Source: JANNRA01 sp031401035 (GTDB taxonomy: Bacteria > Desulfobacterota > Binatia > HRBIN30 > CADEER01). Taken from it: DNA of 23,449 nucleotides. The stretch spans positions 1 through 23,449 of the forward strand of contig JANNRA010000001.1 of assembly GCA_031401035.1 (NCBI GenBank), written 5' to 3'. This document shows positions 20,821 through 23,449 of the stretch, piece after piece (position 1 is the first letter of the stretch; each line of letters starts with the position of its first letter). Made by a program: the position numbers and the translations under genes. The notes beneath the pieces are model-generated. The model was not told where the DNA came from, ran no database searches, and saw only the letters and a list, made by a program, of their open reading frames with translations.

Positions 20821-22301
20821 GAACGCGACGGACGGGTGCGGAAGCGTTCGGGGTGCCGCTGCTGGTGGCGGCGGTCTCGCTGGCCGGGTGCAGCGCCGTA
20901 CGCGAGATCTGGCGCCCGGAGGGCGACGGCGGCCTGACGCCGTCGGCGCGGCGCCAGGCCGTGGCGGCGTTGGCGCCGGCCGCCGGCGTGGTCGACCCGC
21001 TGGCGCAGCCGGTGCTGGCGACGGCAGCGACGACCTACGATCTGGCCGGCGCGTTGGCGGCGGCGCGCGACGGCAACCGCGCCGTGCAGGCGGCGGCGCT
21101 GCGGCTCGGTATTGCCCGCCAGCGCGCGCTCGAGGCGCGCGGTCTGTTGTTGCCGACGACGCGCGCCGAGGCCGCGTACACGTGGTACAGCGACGTGCGC
21201 AGCACCACCGTCGACCTGCCGCCCGGCCTGCTGCCGCCGGGCACGCCGCCGTTCGACGTGGTGCTGAGCGACAGCGACGCCGGTACGGTCAACGCCCGCG
21301 TCACCCTACCGCTCGACCTCACCGGCGAGCTGCGCCAGACGCTCGCCGCGGCGCAGGCGGGCTACCGCGGCGAAGCGGCGCGGCGCTGGGCGACGCAGCT
21401 GCAGCAGGACGTGCTGGTGACGCGCGCCTACTTCGACCGCCTGGCAGCCGAGCGCCTGCGCGAAGTCACCGACGAGACCCTGTCGCTCTACCGCCGCCAG
21501 CTCGCCGACGCCGACGATCTGTTCCGTGCCGGGCGGGTGACCAAGAACGAGGTCCTCGAGGTGCAGGTGGTGCTGCGCAACGCCGAGCAGCGCCGCCTGC
21601 AGGAGGATGTCGCCGTCGATCGCTTTCGCTGGGCGTTCAACGAAGCCATCGGCGTCGCGGTGGATGCGCCGACGACCGTCGTCGATGTACGCCAGCGGCC
21701 GCAGCTGCCACCGGTCGAGGAGACGCTGGGGCGCGCCCAACAGGCCAATCCGGTCCTGACGGTGCTCTTCGAGCGCCAGCGCCAGCTCGAGGCGGAGCTG
21801 AGCGCGCTGGAGCGCAGCCGTTTTCCGCGCTTCGAGGCCGGCGGGGCGGTGGACTACTCGAGTTCCGATCTGTTCACGCCGAACGAGATCGGCGCCGGAT
21901 TCGTCGGCATGCGCTGGGACCTCGGCACCGACACGCAGCGCGAGGCGCGCATCGGCGCGGCGCGCCTCGCCTCCGACGAGAACCGTATCCAGCTGGAGGC
22001 CGAGCTGCGGGCACTCGAGCAGGCGCTGCGCGCGACGCAGCGCGCCGTCGACGAACGCCTGGCCGCGTACGACACGGCGACGGCGGCGGTCGGGCAGGCG
22101 GAAGAGAACCTGCGCATCCGCCAGCAGCAGTTCGGCGCCGGGCGGGCGCAGAGCCGCGACGTGCTCGAGGCGCAGCGCCTGCTCACCCTGCAACGCGCCG
22201 TCATGGCGACGGCGCTGTACGAGGCGCAGACGCGCCGCGCCGAGCTGCAGCAGCTGATGGGCGAGCCGCTCGACGGGCTGCTCGCCGCCGGGAGGAACTG
22301 A
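20817..22301 (+). CDS. TolC-family outer-membrane efflux lipoprotein
   Basis: 494 aa. The signal peptide ends in the lipobox SLAGC, so Cys25 is probably lipidated as in OprM-type factors. Two outer-membrane efflux protein (OEP) repeats follow: one beginning near YDLAGALAAARDGNRAVQAA with the helical hairpin TRAYFDRLAAERLREVTDETLSLYRRQLADADDLFRAGRVTKNEV, the second from about VEETLGRAQQANPVLTVLFERQRQLEAEL to EENLRIRQQQFGAGRAQSRDVLEAQRLL. Three such chains would form the trimeric channel-tunnel across the outer membrane. The ATG overlaps the TetR stop by 4 bases, with AAAAGGG ahead, so it is cotranscribed and translationally coupled to its regulator. The membrane fusion gene follows after 3 bases. 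Confidence 0.92.
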   Translation: MRTRRTGAEAFGVPLLVAAVSLAGCSAVREIWRPEGDGGLTPSARRQAVAALAPAAGVVDPLAQPVLATAATTYDLAGALAAARDGNRAVQAAALRLGIARQRALEARGLLLPTTRAEAAYTWYSDVRSTTVDLPPGLLPPGTPPFDVVLSDSDAGTVNARVTLPLDLTGELRQTLAAAQAGYRGEAARRWATQLQQDVLVTRAYFDRLAAERLREVTDETLSLYRRQLADADDLFRAGRVTKNEVLEVQVVLRNAEQRRLQEDVAVDRFRWAFNEAIGVAVDAPTTVVDVRQRPQLPPVEETLGRAQQANPVLTVLFERQRQLEAELSALERSRFPRFEAGGAVDYSSSDLFTPNEIGAGFVGMRWDLGTDTQREARIGAARLASDENRIQLEAELRALEQALRATQRAVDERLAAYDTATAAVGQAEENLRIRQQQFGAGRAQSRDVLEAQRLLTLQRAVMATALYEAQTRRAELQQLMGEPLDGLLAAGRN

Positions 22302-22304
22302 TCG

Positions 22305-23327
22305 ATGCCACGCCGCGTGCTGCTCGCCGCCGCCATTCTCGCCGCCGGCGCCGTCGCCGCCTTCGTCTACTGGCGCCGCGAAGCGGGGCCGACCTGGTAC
22401 ACCGGCGTCGTCGAGGGCGAGGAACGCGTCATGCGCAGCGAGGTCGCCGGGCGCGTGCTGTCGGTCGCCTTCGGCGAGGGAGACAGCGTGCCGGCCGGCG
22501 CCGAGCTGGTGCGGCTCGACGATCGCGACAGCGCCGCCGCCCTGGCGTCGCGCGAGCAGGCGCTGCGCGTGCTCGACGCCGAGATCCGCCGCCAGGAGCA
22601 GCAGGTGACGACGGCGGCGGCGACCTGGAAGCAGGATCTCGGCGCCCGCCAGGCCGAGGTGCGGCAGGCTTCCTCGGCGGTGAGCCTGGCGGAGTCGACG
22701 CTGGCGCGCGAGCGCGAGCTGATCGGCGGCGGCGCCAGCACGCGCCAGTTGCTCGACGAGGTGCAGGCGGCGCGCGACCAGGCGGTCAGCCTGCGCGACC
22801 GGGCCCGCGACATGCTCGGGCGGGCGGAGGCGGAGCAGGGCCTGGTCGAGATCGCCCGCCAGCAGCTCGAGGTCCTGCGCCAGCAGCGCGCCCTCGGCGA
22901 GCGCGAGCTCGACGCGCTGCGCGTCCAGCATGCCAAGTACGTCGTCACGGCGCCGGAGGTGGCGACGCGGGTGCAGACGCGCTTCCTCTGGCCGGGCGAG
23001 CTGGCACAGCCCGGCACGCCGCTGCTGGCGCTGCTCGATCTCGCCGACCAGTACGTGCAGATCTACCTGCCGGTCGCCGACCTGGCGCGCGTCCGCGTCG
23101 GCCAGCGCGTCAGCATCGAGCTCGACAGCGCCCCCGGCCGGCGCGTGCCGGGCGAGATCAGCTTCATCGCCGACGCCGCCAACTTCACGCCCGAGAAGAT
23201 CGAGACGCGGGAGGACCGCGTCGGTCAGGTGTACCGCGCCAAGGTGCGGATCCTCGAGGGCGTCGAGGACTTCCGCCCAGGGACGGAGGGGAACGTGTAC
23301 CTCGAGGAACCGATCGCGCCGCGCTGA
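22305..23327 (+). CDS. HlyD/YbhG-type periplasmic membrane fusion protein
   Basis: 340 aa. An N-terminal membrane anchor (RRVLLAAAILAAGAVAAFVYW) is followed by the barrel-sandwich half-motif YTGVVEGEERVMRSEVAGRVLSVAFGEGDSVPAGAELVRLDD, a long coiled-coil hairpin (about 80-205, including EIRRQEQQVTTAAATWKQD and LARERELIGGGASTRQLLDEVQAARDQ), the return lipoyl half with APEVATRVQTRFLWPGELAQPGTPLLALLDL, and a beta-barrel ending in GEISFIADAANFTPEKIETREDRVGQVYRAKVRI. The last segment is a hallmark of the YbhG group, which partners with ABC-2 type exporters. GGGAGGAAC (22291-22299) is its ribosome binding site, overlapping the upstream stop. The ATPase and permease genes expected next would lie beyond 23449. 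Confidence 0.92.
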   Translation: MPRRVLLAAAILAAGAVAAFVYWRREAGPTWYTGVVEGEERVMRSEVAGRVLSVAFGEGDSVPAGAELVRLDDRDSAAALASREQALRVLDAEIRRQEQQVTTAAATWKQDLGARQAEVRQASSAVSLAESTLARERELIGGGASTRQLLDEVQAARDQAVSLRDRARDMLGRAEAEQGLVEIARQQLEVLRQQRALGERELDALRVQHAKYVVTAPEVATRVQTRFLWPGELAQPGTPLLALLDLADQYVQIYLPVADLARVRVGQRVSIELDSAPGRRVPGEISFIADAANFTPEKIETREDRVGQVYRAKVRILEGVEDFRPGTEGNVYLEEPIAPR

Positions 23328-23339
23328 TCCCTGGAGGGG

Positions 23340-23449
23340 GGCGGCCCCCCCGGCGCCGGTGGGTTTGGGGGGGGCCCCCCCCCCCCCAAACCCCCCCCCC
23401 CCCCCGCGCCCCCCCCCCCCCCCCCACCAACACAAAACCGAACAACCAA
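23340..23449. other. Low-quality contig end (G/C homopolymer runs)
   Basis: From about 23340 the sequence turns into runs of C and G up to about 18 bases with few other bases, then a short A/C-rich tail. This differs sharply from the base order of the preceding gene. The natural hairpin-like GGAGGGGGGCGGCCCCCCC (23334-23352) may have stalled sequencing. No coding sequence is credible here; reverse frames are poly-Gly artefacts. Confidence 0.85.

Noticed and set aside
21306..23435. A 709-codon minus-strand frame opposite the efflux genes
   Set aside because: Composition is typical of a high-GC antisense frame (His/Arg/Gln/Asp rich), its start lies in the homopolymer tail, and the plus strand has clear TolC and HlyD families.

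Overview
The window looks like one end of a contig from an uncultured, very GC-rich Gram-negative bacterium. It has a LolC/E-type permease, a TolC-type outer-membrane factor and a periplasmic cytochrome c. The best lineage guess is Candidatus Binatota/Binatia or a neighbouring former deltaproteobacterial group. That guess is inference from protein style: threonine/proline-rich linkers ending in a CPGDCNGDG dockerin-like module, a Cys-rich leader module fused to a PhoD phosphatase, and many SDR, SCP2 and LLM-type lipid or small-molecule enzymes. It is not a phylogenetic result. The last ~110 bases (from about 23340) are homopolymer C/G runs typical of a failed contig end.

Layout. 52-2166 (-): secreted protein with three low-complexity Thr linkers, two beta-rich domains (the second cohesin-like) and a C-terminal dockerin-like EF-hand pair. 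2278-5388 (+): F420-type LLM oxidoreductase, DsbA/HCCA-isomerase-like protein and exported SAM methyltransferase in a tight chain, then a HAD hydrolase. 5423-6698 (+): MarC membrane protein and a small exported cytochrome c. 6755-10127 (+): a stress or quiescence set made of a DksA/TraR-like zinc-finger protein, a two-domain PCMT-erythromycin esterase fusion, a Lys/Arg-rich coiled-coil protein and an HPF/RaiA ribosome hibernation factor. 10177-12422 (-): PhoD-like phosphatase split by a frameshift, preceded in the chain by two tandem Cys modules. 12575-13339 (-): SDR. 13340-13703: non-coding, filled by a nested inverted-repeat element. 13704-14417 (-): EEP-fold phosphodiesterase. 14591-16010 (+): SCP2 protein and SDR. 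16001-17251 (-): LolC/E-like permease. 17313-19210 (+): SDR and a probable 2OG-Fe(II) oxygenase-like protein. 19334-19997 (+): a putative toxin-antitoxin-like pair, a small protein overlapping a DUF6036-like nucleotidyltransferase in another frame. 20119-23327 (+): CecR-type TetR regulator, lipoprotein outer-membrane factor and HlyD/YbhG-type membrane fusion protein, an efflux operon whose ABC ATPase and permease genes would lie past the window end.

The most notable points are: (1) the ~250 bp compound inverted-repeat element at 13446-13698; (2) a near-perfect 29 bp operator abutting the tetR ATG, suggesting a leaderless, autoregulated transcript; (3) the out-of-frame overlap of the putative antitoxin and nucleotidyltransferase; (4) the PCMT-esterase fusion inside a ribosome-hibernation/stringent-type gene set; (5) the duplicated Cys module on a frameshifted PhoD; and (6) a cohesin-like and a dockerin-like module in the same secreted polypeptide. 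I saw no CRISPR array, rRNA, tRNA, integrase or complete insertion sequence.
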